Assembly: GCA_003600225.1 (NCBI GenBank)
Contig: QZFT01000078.1
Coordinates: 182,953 to 246,952 of the forward strand
Reading direction: 5' to 3'
Length of the DNA: 64,000 nucleotides
Origin: Pseudonocardiaceae bacterium YIM PH 21723
GTDB taxonomy: Bacteria > Actinomycetota > Actinomycetes > Mycobacteriales > Pseudonocardiaceae
The notes below the pieces were generated by a model, which searched no databases, was not told the DNA's origin, and was given only the letters and a program-made list of their open reading frames with translations. A program made the position numbers and the translations under genes. Position 1 is the stretch's first letter; every line of letters starts with the position of its first letter. Positions 28,456 to 36,971 of the stretch are shown here, one piece after another.

Positions 28456-29364
28456 CTACGCCATCGCGGGCTCGGCTACCGGAGCGGGCTTGGGCGTGGG
28501 TTTGCGGGACAGGGCGGTGCCCGCGAGTACCACTGCGGTGCCCAGCAGGGCGCTCCAGTTCAGCTGCTCGTGCAGCAGGACGGCGCCGAGCAGCACGGAG
28601 ACCGGTGGCATCAGGTAGGTGACGATGGACGCGGTCACCGGCCCCTCGTCGGCCATCGTCTGGAAGTTGAACCGGAAGGCCAGCCCGGTACCGAACACAC
28701 CCAGGATGACCATCGAGCCGATCACCAGCGGGCTCAGGTGGACCGGGGTGAAGCCGTCGGCGACCGGGAGCAGCAGGGTGCCGATGACGAACGCGAGCAT
28801 CATCTGGGAGCCGGCCAGCACGATCGGATCGAGTCCCTCGCCGCCCAGCGCCTTGGTGACGTAGTTGAGCGCGATCGCGTAGCAGATGGCGGCGATCGTG
28901 CAGGCCAGCGCGCCCCAGCTGAGTGCCTGTGAGGCGTGCCAGGGCTGGAAGATCAGCAGCGTCCCGACGAAGCCGATCAGCAGGCCGCCCAGCCGGCGGC
29001 CGGTGAGCCGCTTCTCCACGCCGATCGCCAGCGCGATCAGCAGTGTCCACAGTGGAGTGGTCGCGTTCAGCACGCCGGCCAGGCTGGAATCGATGGTGCG
29101 CTCGCCGACGGCGAACAGGGTGAACGGGATGACGTTCCAGAGGATGGCGACAACTCCCAGATGCAGCCATACCTTCGGTTTCCGGGGCAACCGGTGCCCG
29201 CCGACCAGCACGAATGCCAGCAATACCGCAGCGCCCAGGCCGATCCGGACCCAGGAGATCTGTTGCGGGGACAGCCCTGCCAGCGCGTACTTGATCCAGA
29301 CGAAGCTGGACCCCCAGAACAGTGCACATAAAGCCAGTCGATACCAGCTCGCGGGGTTGTTCAT
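28456..29364 (-). CDS. EamA/DMT-superfamily transporter
   Basis: A 302-residue inner membrane protein with about ten hydrophobic helices in two EamA repeats (WYRLALCALFWGSSFVWIKY at the start of repeat 1; LSWGALACTIAAICYAIAL opening repeat 2). The GTLLIFQP and LMPPVSVLLGAVLLHEQL segments are typical. It probably exports a small metabolite; the substrate is unknown. It is divergent from the LysR regulator at 29436, and the 71-bp region between has an inverted repeat, so LysR control is likely. Confidence 0.92.
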   Translation of the reverse strand: MNNPASWYRLALCALFWGSSFVWIKYALAGLSPQQISWVRIGLGAAVLLAFVLVGGHRLPRKPKVWLHLGVVAILWNVIPFTLFAVGERTIDSSLAGVLNATTPLWTLLIALAIGVEKRLTGRRLGGLLIGFVGTLLIFQPWHASQALSWGALACTIAAICYAIALNYVTKALGGEGLDPIVLAGSQMMLAFVIGTLLLPVADGFTPVHLSPLVIGSMVILGVFGTGLAFRFNFQTMADEGPVTASIVTYLMPPVSVLLGAVLLHEQLNWSALLGTAVVLAGTALSRKPTPKPAPVAEPAMA

Positions 29365-29403
29365 GCTGTCACTGTGCGGAACGGAAAGCCTTAGGTCAAT
29401 TTA

Positions 29404-29423
29404 AATGATGTACACCCATCATT
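29404..29423. promoter_or_regulatory. Inverted repeat AATGATG-N6-CATCATT between the EamA and LysR genes
   Basis: Perfect 7-bp arms at 29404-29410 and 29417-29423 in an AT-rich pocket of a GC-rich genome, inside the divergent promoter. This is a likely binding site of the adjacent LysR-type regulator. Confidence 0.6.
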
Positions 29424-29435
29424 AAGTAGGGCTGT

Positions 29436-30335
29436 ATGGTTGGCCGCATGTTGGATGTTCGTCGACTTCAGGTGCTGCGGGCCGTGGTGAGCAGTGGCTC
29501 GGTGACCGCCGCCGCGGCCAACCTCGGCTACACGCCGTCCGCGGTCTCCCAGCAGCTGTCCACACTGGAGCGCGAAGCGGGTACCGCGCTGCTGAACAAG
29601 GCGGGCCGTGGGCTGCGCCCGACCCCGGCGGGCCGGCTGCTGGCCCAGCACGCGGCGAGCCTGGCGGCCACCCTCGCCGACGCCGAATCCGCCCTGGCGG
29701 ACCTGCGCGCCGGGCGGACCGGGAAGCTCTCGGTGATCTTCTTCCAGACCGCGGGTGCCTCGCTGATGCCGCCGGCCCTGGCCGCGTTCCGCACGATCTA
29801 CCCCGAGGTCGGCCTGCACCTGTCCCTTGAGGACGACATGGACGCCAGCTACCGCAAGGTGCTGGACGGGGAGGCCGATCTGGCCGTGGTGGTCGAGCGG
29901 CAGAACGCTCAGCCCAGGCGGGGCCTCACCCTGATCCCGCTGGCGCAGGACCCGTTCTACGCCGTGCTGCACGAGGATCATCCACTGGCGACCCGGCAGA
30001 GCGTGCGGCTCGCGTTGCTGGCCGATCAGCCGTGGATCGGCTGCCAGGACCCCGGCCTGTGCTGGACCGTGGTGGTGGAGGCCTGCGCGGCGGCCGGATT
30101 CTCCCCGCACCTGGCCCTGGACGCGGGAAACTACTACAACACCCAGGCCTTCGTCGGCGCCGGGCTGGGCATCGGTGTACTGCCCGGATTCGCCCTGGGC
30201 GCGTTGCCCAAGGGCGTGGTGATCCGGGAGATCCGCGACCCGGAACCGGTCCGGGATGTGTTCATGGCGGTGCGGGACGGCGAACAGGAGCTGCCGATGA
30301 TCTCGGCGTTGTCCGCCGCACTCCGTCGTGATTGA
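29436..30335 (+). CDS. LysR-family transcriptional regulator
   Basis: A 299-residue protein from ATG 29436; ATG 29448 (MLDVRRLQVLRAVV) is an equally plausible start. The N-terminal winged helix-turn-helix is SGSVTAAAANLGYTPSAVSQ. The effector-binding domain begins around residue 90 (GRTGKLSVIFFQTAGASLMP). It probably senses a small molecule and controls the divergent EamA exporter and itself through the palindrome at 29404-29423. Convergent with the downstream kinase gene, 15 bp apart. Confidence 0.93.
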   Translation: MVGRMLDVRRLQVLRAVVSSGSVTAAAANLGYTPSAVSQQLSTLEREAGTALLNKAGRGLRPTPAGRLLAQHAASLAATLADAESALADLRAGRTGKLSVIFFQTAGASLMPPALAAFRTIYPEVGLHLSLEDDMDASYRKVLDGEADLAVVVERQNAQPRRGLTLIPLAQDPFYAVLHEDHPLATRQSVRLALLADQPWIGCQDPGLCWTVVVEACAAAGFSPHLALDAGNYYNTQAFVGAGLGIGVLPGFALGALPKGVVIREIRDPEPVRDVFMAVRDGEQELPMISALSAALRRD

Positions 30336-30350
30336 GCGGACAGCGAGGGC

Positions 30351-31976
30351 CTAGTGATGGCCGTCGCTGTCCACCTGTAACTTGCCGTCCCTTTTACTGA
30401 TCGCCGTCGGCCACGTATCGGTGACCGAGGTGCCGTCCGCCTTCTTGGTCAGGGTCAGCGTCACGTATGCGACGTTGCCACTGACCTGTCCGACGGAGAA
30501 CTGGGAGATCGTGTAAGTGTCCCAGTAGGCCTTGAAGCCGGACTGGCCACCGTAGCTGCCCTGCCCTCGGGCGGACAGCTGCTTGAACGCCGACTCCGGG
30601 GCACCCGTCAGCTGGCCGAAGTAACCCTGCGTCGTCGACCGGATCTCGGACTCGGTCGGCTTCTTCTTGTCGTCGTCCTCGTCGTCGGGGTCCTTGGAGG
30701 ACGACGAGACGGAGGACGAGCTGGACGACGAGCTGCTCGACGACGAGGACGTCGTCTGCGAGGGCTTGGGCGGCTTCGCCGGAACGGTGACCGAGGGTGT
30801 CTCCGACGGCGTCGGGATCACCCCGGTGTTGTTGCCCTTGTCCCGGCCGAACAACGTGTTGGCCAGCAGAATGCCCAGCACCGCGGCGGTGAGCACCAGG
30901 AACGCCGCGATCAGCAGGAACCGGCGCCGGGCACCCGGTTCACGGTCCGCTGCGGGCTGCCAGCCCTGCGGCGGCCTGCCCGGCGGCGGGGTGGTCGGGC
31001 CGTTCGGCGTCAGGTGCGTCGGGCCCTCGGACATGGGGCGCATGTCCAGCCGGGTCCGTGGCGCGCCCGCCGCCGCTCCCCGGGCACCCGGAACCGCTTT
31101 GGTGGGTGCCTGAGAGGGCGAGATGGCCTGGGTGAGCGCGGTCGGCGGGATGTCCCGGCCGGCTGCGATCGCGGCCAGGGCCTCGCGGGCCTGGGCCATG
31201 GTCGGCCGGGCCGCCGGTTCGGTGCGAAGCAGCTGCGTCAGCAGCGGGGTCAGCGGACCCGCGTTGCGTGGCGGCTTGTAATGACCCGCGGCCACCAGGT
31301 GCAGCAGCGCGAGGGTGTTCTCGTTCAGGCCGAACGGCGGCTCGCCCTCGACGGCCGCGTAGAGCATGGAGCCCAGGGAGAAGACGTCGGAGGGGGCTCC
31401 GGGGTCGTACCCCTTGGCCACCTCGGGCGCCAGGTAGGCCGGGGTGCCCGCGAGCATGCCGGTCTTGGTGACCGTCACGTCGCCGGTCGCCCGGGAGATG
31501 CCGAAGTCGGTGATCTTCACCAGGCCGTTGTCGCCCAGCAGGATGTTGCCCGGCTTGATGTCCCGGTGCACGATGCCCGCCGCGTGCGCGGCCGACAGCG
31601 CGGCGGCTGCCGCGGCGCCGATGTGGGCTACCTCACGGGCGGGCAGTGGACCGCGTTCGGTCATCACCGCCGCCAAGCTCTTGGAGGGCAGGTATTCCAT
31701 GACCAGCCAGGGCTGGCCGTCCTCCTCGGCTACGTCGAACACCGCGATGGCGTTCTGGTGCTGCAGGCGCGCCGCGATGCGGCCCTCGCGCATGGCGCGA
31801 AGTTTGGCCTCTTCTTCTTCATCTGCGGCCAGCCCAGGTGCCAATAGCAGCTGTTTTACCGCGACGACCCGGCTCAGCCGTTCGTCTCGTGCCTGCCAGA
31901 CGACGCCCATGGCGCCGCTGCCAATGCGACTTTCCAGCCGGTAACGCCCGGCGACCAGGCGTGTTCCGTCGCTCAC
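30351..31976 (-). CDS. Membrane Ser/Thr protein kinase with poly-Ser linker and extracytoplasmic domain
   Basis: A 541-residue protein. Kinase domain at residues 10-275: glycine loop GSGAMGVV, Lys41, HRDIKPGN (Asp139), DFG (157-159), APE (183-185). A Pro-rich juxtamembrane part and a TM helix at 352-373 follow. Outside the membrane are a Ser run (about 13 consecutive Ser), an acidic stretch (KDPDDEDDDKKK) and a roughly 95-residue domain (TESEIRSTTQGYFGQLTG ... LQVDSDGHH) that resembles an NTF2/SnoaL-like sensor fold (inference). No PASTA repeats. Upstream on the same strand is the disordered membrane protein; a 162-bp gap separates them, so a separate promoter is possible. Confidence 0.92.
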   Translation of the reverse strand: MSDGTRLVAGRYRLESRIGSGAMGVVWQARDERLSRVVAVKQLLLAPGLAADEEEEAKLRAMREGRIAARLQHQNAIAVFDVAEEDGQPWLVMEYLPSKSLAAVMTERGPLPAREVAHIGAAAAAALSAAHAAGIVHRDIKPGNILLGDNGLVKITDFGISRATGDVTVTKTGMLAGTPAYLAPEVAKGYDPGAPSDVFSLGSMLYAAVEGEPPFGLNENTLALLHLVAAGHYKPPRNAGPLTPLLTQLLRTEPAARPTMAQAREALAAIAAGRDIPPTALTQAISPSQAPTKAVPGARGAAAGAPRTRLDMRPMSEGPTHLTPNGPTTPPPGRPPQGWQPAADREPGARRRFLLIAAFLVLTAAVLGILLANTLFGRDKGNNTGVIPTPSETPSVTVPAKPPKPSQTTSSSSSSSSSSSSSVSSSSKDPDDEDDDKKKPTESEIRSTTQGYFGQLTGAPESAFKQLSARGQGSYGGQSGFKAYWDTYTISQFSVGQVSGNVAYVTLTLTKKADGTSVTDTWPTAISKRDGKLQVDSDGHH

Positions 31977-32138
31977 TGGCGTCTCCCCGTGCTCCTCACA
32001 ACGTCAAGGTTAGGTGCAACGTCGAATCCGCGGTCAGTAGGGGGCAGGCCTGTCATGACTCCGTCACCGGCCGACAGCGCGACGTGAGCAAGCCGCACCC
32101 ACGTCACGCTGGGTTCTTCTGGAATTCGACGCACCCGC

Positions 32139-33350
32139 TCAGCAGGTCTCCCACTTCGACGGGTCCTCCCAGGTGCAACCATCCTGGTGCGAGGCCGCCT
32201 GATGGACCGACTGCGGCGCGCTGGAGAACCTGCGCGGCGTGACCGGCTCGGCCGTCGAGGTCTGGTCCAGGATCGACGGCGGCACCTGGGTGATCGTCCG
32301 CTGCGGGTTGTTCACCGCGGACACCGGGTCGTTCGTGTTCTGGATCGGCGTGGACGGCGTGCCGTCGTTGATCGCCGACATGCCACCGGCGACCACTCCG
32401 AGCAGCACCACGACGCCGCCGATCATCGCGGCCAGCCGCTGGTTCTGTTCCTTCTGGGTGCGCCGCGGGATGTCCCGGCCGCGGTTGGCCAGCTCGTCCG
32501 CCCAGGCCCGCCACTGACCGACGTCCTTCGGCGAGGCCAGCACGCCGATGGTGCCGGCCTCCGCGAGCCTGCTCCGGGCGCGGCGGACCGTCTCGGAGAT
32601 GCGTGGTTCCGGCTCGGGCCGGTCGAAGAAGCTGGACGAGTCCGGGTCGGCGAACCGGGACGCGCGCTCGCGCGGCGGACGCTGCTGTTCGGTGTACCGC
32701 TCCCGGTAGTGGCTGAGCGCCGACTCCGGTTCCGGTTCGGGCTCCGGCTCCCGGTAGACGGGCTCCGCGTAGCGCGCGGATTCCCGGTACTCCGGCTCGG
32801 CGTACTCCTGGTAGCGGGGCTCGGGCTCGGCGTAGCGCGCGGGCTCCCGGTATTCGGGCTCCAGATACCGCCGTGGCGCCCGGTACTCGGGCTCCGCCGG
32901 TGCGGGCTCCGGATACTGGTCGTCCTCCCGGTAGCGGTGCCCCTGAGGCCTGCGGCGGACCGGTTCGCTGTACCGGTGCCTGCGGATCGGCTGGGACGGC
33001 GGCTCCGGTGCGGCCTCTTCGTAGGCGTGGTCTTCGGTGTGCCCGTAGGCGTACCCGTCGTCGCGGGAGGCGGCCCGCCGGCGACCCCTGGTGGGCCTGG
33101 CCGGCTCGGCGTAGTCCGGAGCCGGGGTCTCCTCGCGGTACCTGGGCGTCCGGTACTGGGATTCGCGGCGCCGCGGTTCGTCGTACTGAACCGCCGGCGG
33201 CTCGGCGACGTAGGTAGGAGTGGGTTCCGGCGCGCTGTGCCGGGAGGTGGCCGCGGTGTTGTGCCTGGCCAGCAACTCGGCCACGGTGACGTACTCGGCG
33301 GCGCCGTCGTCGTAACGCGGCTGCGGTTCGTATTCGCTGTACCTGACCAT
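32139..33350 (-). CDS. Membrane protein with a long charged, Tyr/Pro/Glu-repeat cytosolic region
   Basis: A 403-residue product from ATG 33350, ten bases after GGAGGT (GTG 33368 would add six residues). Residues 1-250 are low-complexity and disordered, built from degenerate repeats of the type EPEYREPARYAEP. A folded stretch follows (ISETVRRARSRLAEAGTIG ... DVGQWRAWADELANRGRDIP), then one TM helix (LAAMIGGVVVLLGVVAGGM) and a short extracytoplasmic tail with two Cys (DGCTWEDPSKWETC). The family is not recognised. The many Tyr, Ser and Thr residues next to a Ser/Thr kinase gene make it a candidate kinase substrate, which is inference only. Confidence 0.7.
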   Translation of the reverse strand: MVRYSEYEPQPRYDDGAAEYVTVAELLARHNTAATSRHSAPEPTPTYVAEPPAVQYDEPRRRESQYRTPRYREETPAPDYAEPARPTRGRRRAASRDDGYAYGHTEDHAYEEAAPEPPSQPIRRHRYSEPVRRRPQGHRYREDDQYPEPAPAEPEYRAPRRYLEPEYREPARYAEPEPRYQEYAEPEYRESARYAEPVYREPEPEPEPESALSHYRERYTEQQRPPRERASRFADPDSSSFFDRPEPEPRISETVRRARSRLAEAGTIGVLASPKDVGQWRAWADELANRGRDIPRRTQKEQNQRLAAMIGGVVVLLGVVAGGMSAINDGTPSTPIQNTNDPVSAVNNPQRTITQVPPSILDQTSTAEPVTPRRFSSAPQSVHQAASHQDGCTWEDPSKWETC

Positions 33351-33556
33351 CCCCGACTGAACCTCCACCCGTGCTGCGCCTCACCCGGTGTAACGGCCGA
33401 TCGGGGCTGAGGTCACTCTTTTGAGTGGTCCGTTTGGGTAAGCATCGAAAGTTGATCTGCTCAGAGTCACCTGAATGGAGCAGTTATCGCCGGTCAGCCG
33501 ACGGTCGGTGACCGGTGTGACCTGCTGAATGTGGCTGTGGCTTGTGGTGGCGCTGG

Positions 33557-34012
33557 GGGCTTCTGGTTGTTGGCGAAAGAGGCTGCGGAGGGGGAGATGG
33601 GCTTCGGGGGCGTCTTTCCTGCCTTCGTGCTGGGTGGGGGCACGCCGGTCTGGGTGGTCGGGTTGCTGCGCGGGTTAACCGAGTTGACTTGTCGTGGCTT
33701 TTTCCCACGACAAGTGCCACTTGTCGTGGGAAAAAGCCACGACAAGTGGGGCGACACGGTGTGGAAACGGCGCGACACGCCGAGGTGGGTGTCCACTGTG
33801 GACGGTGAGTACCTGAAGGCGTCCTTCGTTTACTCGAGGTAAACGATGGCGTCCTTCAGTGCGCCCAAGTAAACGATGGCGTCCTTCAGGTCCCCCGCGG
33901 AAGCGGCCCATCCCCACCAGAAAAGCGTGCCCCCACCCAACGGCCAGGCAGGAAAGACCCACCCCGGCCCGTCTCCTCCTCCAAAGCCATCGTTCGGCGA
34001 CAGGCGGACCCG
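33557..34012. repeat. Modular mosaic intergenic element, locus 1 (inverted ends around a 61-nt palindrome)
   Basis: Module D (GAGGGGGAGATGGGCTT...TCTTTCCTGCC...GGTGGGGGCACGCCGGTCTGG, about 33565-33660) runs forward. A perfect palindrome at 33687-33747 follows (30-nt arms, one central base, core CACTTGTCGTGG). Then come the reversed modules: GTGTCG block, TCCACTGTGGA (33792-33802), module E (GGACGCCATCGTTTAC family, 33810-33893), and inverted D (about 33905-34010). The same plan appears at 53990-54370 in the opposite orientation and partly at 63655-63943. No protein gene is supported inside. Confidence 0.75.
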
Positions 34013-34159
34013 GCTCACACAACTGTTACGTACCTGAAGCAACCACCATTCCCGCAGGACAACCGATGCGCGTTACTCGAAGTACAGCCCGTTTCCCCTA
34101 ATCGGGTGGTCCGAATGGCCGCATATCGGATCGATGTAGTCCATGGACGGTACTGGTCA

Positions 34160-34265
34160 CCTTTCGTAGTCTCTCCTTAGACCTTGCGGGTGATAGCCGG
34201 TCGTAGTGACCGGGTCGCAAAGTCGTCTCTGCGCCGGCTCTGGGGGGCCGGAGACTACGAAGGAG
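34160..34265 (+). promoter_or_regulatory. Structured leader of NlpC/P60 gene 1 sequestering the ribosome site
   Basis: The 5' arm CCTTTCGTAGTCTC (34160-34173) pairs with GAGACTACGAAGG (34251-34263) with one bulged T, and the 3' arm overlaps the AAGGAG ribosome site. Inside are stem GACCTTGCG...CGCAAAGTC (34180-34224) containing CCGGTC-gtagt-GACCGG, and stem CCGGC...GCCGG (34234-34251). The same 5' box and GACCTTGCGGGTGAT block recur before gene 2 and, weaker, gene 3. Confidence 0.65.
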
Positions 34266-34276
34266 AACGCGCAACC

Positions 34277-35305
34277 GTGGCTTCGAAACCTTTGAAGCGC
34301 ACCATGCGTGGTTTGCTGGCGGCTACCGCGGTGATGATGACGGTGAGCCTGGCTCCCGGTTCCATCGCCGACCCGGCACCCAACAACGCGCCCGACGCTC
34401 TCAAGCAGTTCAATGACCTGTCCGCCCAGGCCGAATCGGTCGGGCAGCAGATCAACAAGGTCAACGAGGACATCGACGCCAAGAAGTCGGATGCCGAGAA
34501 GGCCCACCAGGAGCGGGACCAGGCCAAGGCCACCGCCGAGCAGGCCGTCAAGGACCAGGCCGCCTACCGCGACCAGGTCGACGGCATCGCCGCGCAGGCC
34601 TACACCAACGGCCAGATGAACAGCATGGGCGCGCTGCTGACCGCCAAGGATCCCGGCGCGATGCTCAACCAGATGTCGATGCTGGACGCGTTGGCCTACA
34701 ACAACAAGGCGGCGATCAACGCGCTGTCCGGCAAGGTCGCCGCGGCCAGTGAGGCGGAGAAGAAGGTCGCCGACGCCGACCAGAAGGTGGAGAAGGCCCT
34801 CAAGGACACCGAGGAACTCCGCGGCAAGCTGACGGCGCAGAAGACCGAACTGGACACCCGCAAGGGCCAGATGAAGGCGGCCTACGACAGCCTCACCAAG
34901 CCGCAGCAGACCGCCGCGCGGCCGCCGACCGCCCCGGCGGTGCCCATCACCGGCTCCGACCTCGGCTCCAGGGCCGCCAGCGTCGCGCAGCAGCAGCTGG
35001 GCAAGTCCTACGGGTACGGCGACGTCGGCCCCAACACGTTCGACTGCTCCGGGCTGACGATGTTCTCCTACCGCGCCGCGGGACGGCCGATCAGCCGCAC
35101 CACCTACACCCAGGTGAACGAGGGTGTCGAGGTGTCCAAGGGCCAGCTGCAGGTCGGCGACCTGATCTTCCTCGGATCCGACCTGCACCACGTCGGCATG
35201 TACCTGGGCGGCGAGCGGTGGGTGCACGCCCCGACGACCGGGGACGTGGTCAAGATCGCCAACGTGCCGTGGCCTCAGGTCAGCCGGATGCGGCACATCC
35301 AGTAA
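34277..35305 (+). CDS. Secreted NlpC/P60 peptidoglycan endopeptidase, paralogue 1
   Basis: A 342-residue protein from GTG 34277 after AAGGAG; an in-frame ATG at 34184 would put the structured leader inside the gene. Signal peptide MASKPLKRTMRGLLAATAVMMTVSLAPGSIA. A long coiled coil (residues about 40-210) is followed by a Pro-rich hinge and the NlpC/P60 domain (about 225-342) with catalytic Cys in TFDCSGL, His in HHVGMYLG and third-position His in WVHAPTTGD. These enzymes cut stem peptides during growth and division. It is the first of three tandem paralogues in the place of Rv2190c. Confidence 0.93.
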   Translation: MASKPLKRTMRGLLAATAVMMTVSLAPGSIADPAPNNAPDALKQFNDLSAQAESVGQQINKVNEDIDAKKSDAEKAHQERDQAKATAEQAVKDQAAYRDQVDGIAAQAYTNGQMNSMGALLTAKDPGAMLNQMSMLDALAYNNKAAINALSGKVAAASEAEKKVADADQKVEKALKDTEELRGKLTAQKTELDTRKGQMKAAYDSLTKPQQTAARPPTAPAVPITGSDLGSRAASVAQQQLGKSYGYGDVGPNTFDCSGLTMFSYRAAGRPISRTTYTQVNEGVEVSKGQLQVGDLIFLGSDLHHVGMYLGGERWVHAPTTGDVVKIANVPWPQVSRMRHIQ

Positions 35306-35316
35306 TCGCGTACCGA

Positions 35317-35355
35317 ACCGGCTTCCTTCCGATTAACGGTGGGAAGCCGGTTTTT
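35317..35355 (+). terminator. Intrinsic terminator after NlpC/P60 gene 1
   Basis: Stem ACCGGCTTCC...GGAAGCCGGT followed by TTTT (35351-35355). A canonical hairpin plus T tract, so gene 2 has its own promoter. Confidence 0.9.
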
Positions 35356-35523
35356 GTTATGTGCTCACAAAACTCGTCTGGATCAGGGTTACCGGACGGT
35401 GATCTCTGGCTGAGCACCAGCGATGAGCAGCGGGTATTGCACATGGCGAGATCTTCGTCACCCGGTTGGCTGGCCCAGTCGGTCGCATGGGGATGTGACC
35501 CCCGGCGTGGACGCGGACAGTAA

Positions 35524-35643
35524 CCTTTCGTAGTCTCATCCCCGACCTTGCGGGTGATGATCGGTCCCTATGGCCGGAACGCGGGTCTACCCTGCACCGG
35601 TTTCGGGGAACCGGTACGCCGATGGAGAAGACAACCGAAGGAG
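35524..35643 (+). promoter_or_regulatory. Structured leader of NlpC/P60 gene 2, same architecture as leader 1
   Basis: CCTTTCGTAGTC at 35524-35535 can pair with GAC...CGAAGG (35630-35641), again overlapping the AAGGAG site (35638-35643). Conserved block GACCTTGCGGGTGAT (35544-35558) can pair with CGCGGGTC (35580-35587), and ACCGGTT...AACCGGT forms a third stem near 35596-35615. The stems vary in sequence relative to leader 1 while keeping the pairing, which supports an RNA function. Confidence 0.6.
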
Positions 35644-35654
35644 TGCTCGCAACC

Positions 35655-36641
35655 GTGGCTTCGAAACCCTTGAAGCGCACCATGCGTAGCCTGCTGGCGG
35701 CCAGTACGGTGATGATGACGGTGAGCCTCGCTCCCGGTTCCATCGCCGACCCGGCCCCGACGAACGCGGCCGATGCCCAGAAGCAGTTCGAGGACCTGTC
35801 CAAGCAAGGCGAGCAGCTGGCCGAGCAGATGAACAAGGTCACCGAAGAGATCGACCACAAGAAGGCCGAGGCGGAGAGCGCCAGGAGCGCCGCGCAGCAG
35901 GCCGTCAAGGATCAGGGCGCCTACCGCGACCAGGTCGATCAGATCGCCGCGCAGGCCTACACCAATGGCCAGATGAACAGCATGGGTGCGTTGCTGACCG
36001 CCAAGGATCCCGGCGCGATGCTCAACCAGATGTCCATGCTGGACGCGTTGACCTACAACAACAAGTCGGCCATCAGCACGCTGCAGCAGAAGGTGACCGC
36101 GGCCGACGAGGCGGACAAGAAGCTCGCCAAGGCGCTGAAGGACACCGAGCAGCTGCGCAAGGACCAGGAGGCCAAGAAGGCCGACCTGGACAAGCGCAAG
36201 GACGAGCTGGACGCCATCTTCAAGCGGCTGTCCGCCGCCGAGAAGAAGGCCGTTCACCCGGCCGGTGCGCTCAAGGTGGCGCTGACCGGCTCCGGCCTCG
36301 GCGTCTCCGCCGCGAACTTCGCGCAGAGCCGGCTCGGCGACGCCTACGTCTGGGGCGGCACCCAGCCCGGCGGCTTCGACTGCTCCGGCCTGGTGCAGTG
36401 GGCCTACCGGCAGGCCGGTGTCAGCCTGCCCCGCGTCACCAATGCGCAGGCCGGCGCCGGCGTCTCGATCAGCAAGGGCCAGCTGCAGACCGGCGACCTC
36501 ATCTTCCTGGGCTCCGACCTCTACCACGTGGGCATCTACCTGGGCGGTAACCAGTGGGTGCACGCCCCGACGACCGGTGACGTCGTCAAGGTGGCGAACG
36601 TCCCGTGGGGCCAGGTCAGCGCGATGACCCACGTCCAGTAG
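35655..36641 (+). CDS. Secreted NlpC/P60 peptidoglycan endopeptidase, paralogue 2
   Basis: A 328-residue protein from GTG 35655 (ATG 35622 is in frame but would put the ribosome site inside the gene). Signal peptide MASKPLKRTMRSLLAASTVM...GSIA is nearly the same as paralogue 1. A coiled coil at residues 40-205 is rich in Lys/Glu/Asp. The NlpC/P60 domain shows FDCSGLVQWAY (Cys), YHVGIYLG (His) and WVHAPTTGD (His). AYTNGQMNSMGALLTAKDPG in the coil is almost identical between the paralogues. Expected to hydrolyse peptidoglycan peptides outside the membrane. Confidence 0.93.
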   Translation: MASKPLKRTMRSLLAASTVMMTVSLAPGSIADPAPTNAADAQKQFEDLSKQGEQLAEQMNKVTEEIDHKKAEAESARSAAQQAVKDQGAYRDQVDQIAAQAYTNGQMNSMGALLTAKDPGAMLNQMSMLDALTYNNKSAISTLQQKVTAADEADKKLAKALKDTEQLRKDQEAKKADLDKRKDELDAIFKRLSAAEKKAVHPAGALKVALTGSGLGVSAANFAQSRLGDAYVWGGTQPGGFDCSGLVQWAYRQAGVSLPRVTNAQAGAGVSISKGQLQTGDLIFLGSDLYHVGIYLGGNQWVHAPTTGDVVKVANVPWGQVSAMTHVQ

Positions 36642-36904
36642 GACCCCCGCGCTACGCACTTCCACGTAGGGAGTAGCGTCGCCGCACGGCCTGTCGGCCC
36701 GGCCGGGCTGAACCGGACCCTGTGTCCAGGTTCACCGCCCAGCCGGGCCGAATCGGTCTGAAGTTCCCCCTGGAGCGTCTGAACGTCGCCTACCTCGGTG
36801 AACCGTTCGGCGCAGTCGATTACGTTGAGTGTTGAAGCTTCACCTACACGAGTTAATGCGCGTGTTGGTCGACAAATTTGTCCGACCCTGTGGACTCGAA
36901 AGCT

Positions 36905-36969
36905 CACGTTTCGTAATCTGTTTTCGACCTCGCGGTCTAATGTCGGTCACCGTGGCCGGCAGTGAGGTC
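36905..36969 (+). promoter_or_regulatory. Shared leader element of NlpC/P60 gene 3 (upstream of the riboswitch)
   Basis: CACGTTTCGTAATCTG (36905-36920) and GACCTCGCGGTCTAATGTCGGTC (36926-36948) correspond to the conserved boxes of leaders 1 and 2. GACCTC (36926-36931) pairs with GAGGTC (36964-36969). A 12-bp palindrome GACAAATTTGTC (36871-36882) lies just upstream and may be an operator. Confidence 0.5.
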
Positions 36970-36971
36970 AC

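Noticed and set aside
33557..34012. Open frames of about 70-115 codons inside the mosaic element, on both strands
   Set aside because: They run through palindromes and repeat modules and have no ribosome site; the same frames in the other copies are broken differently.
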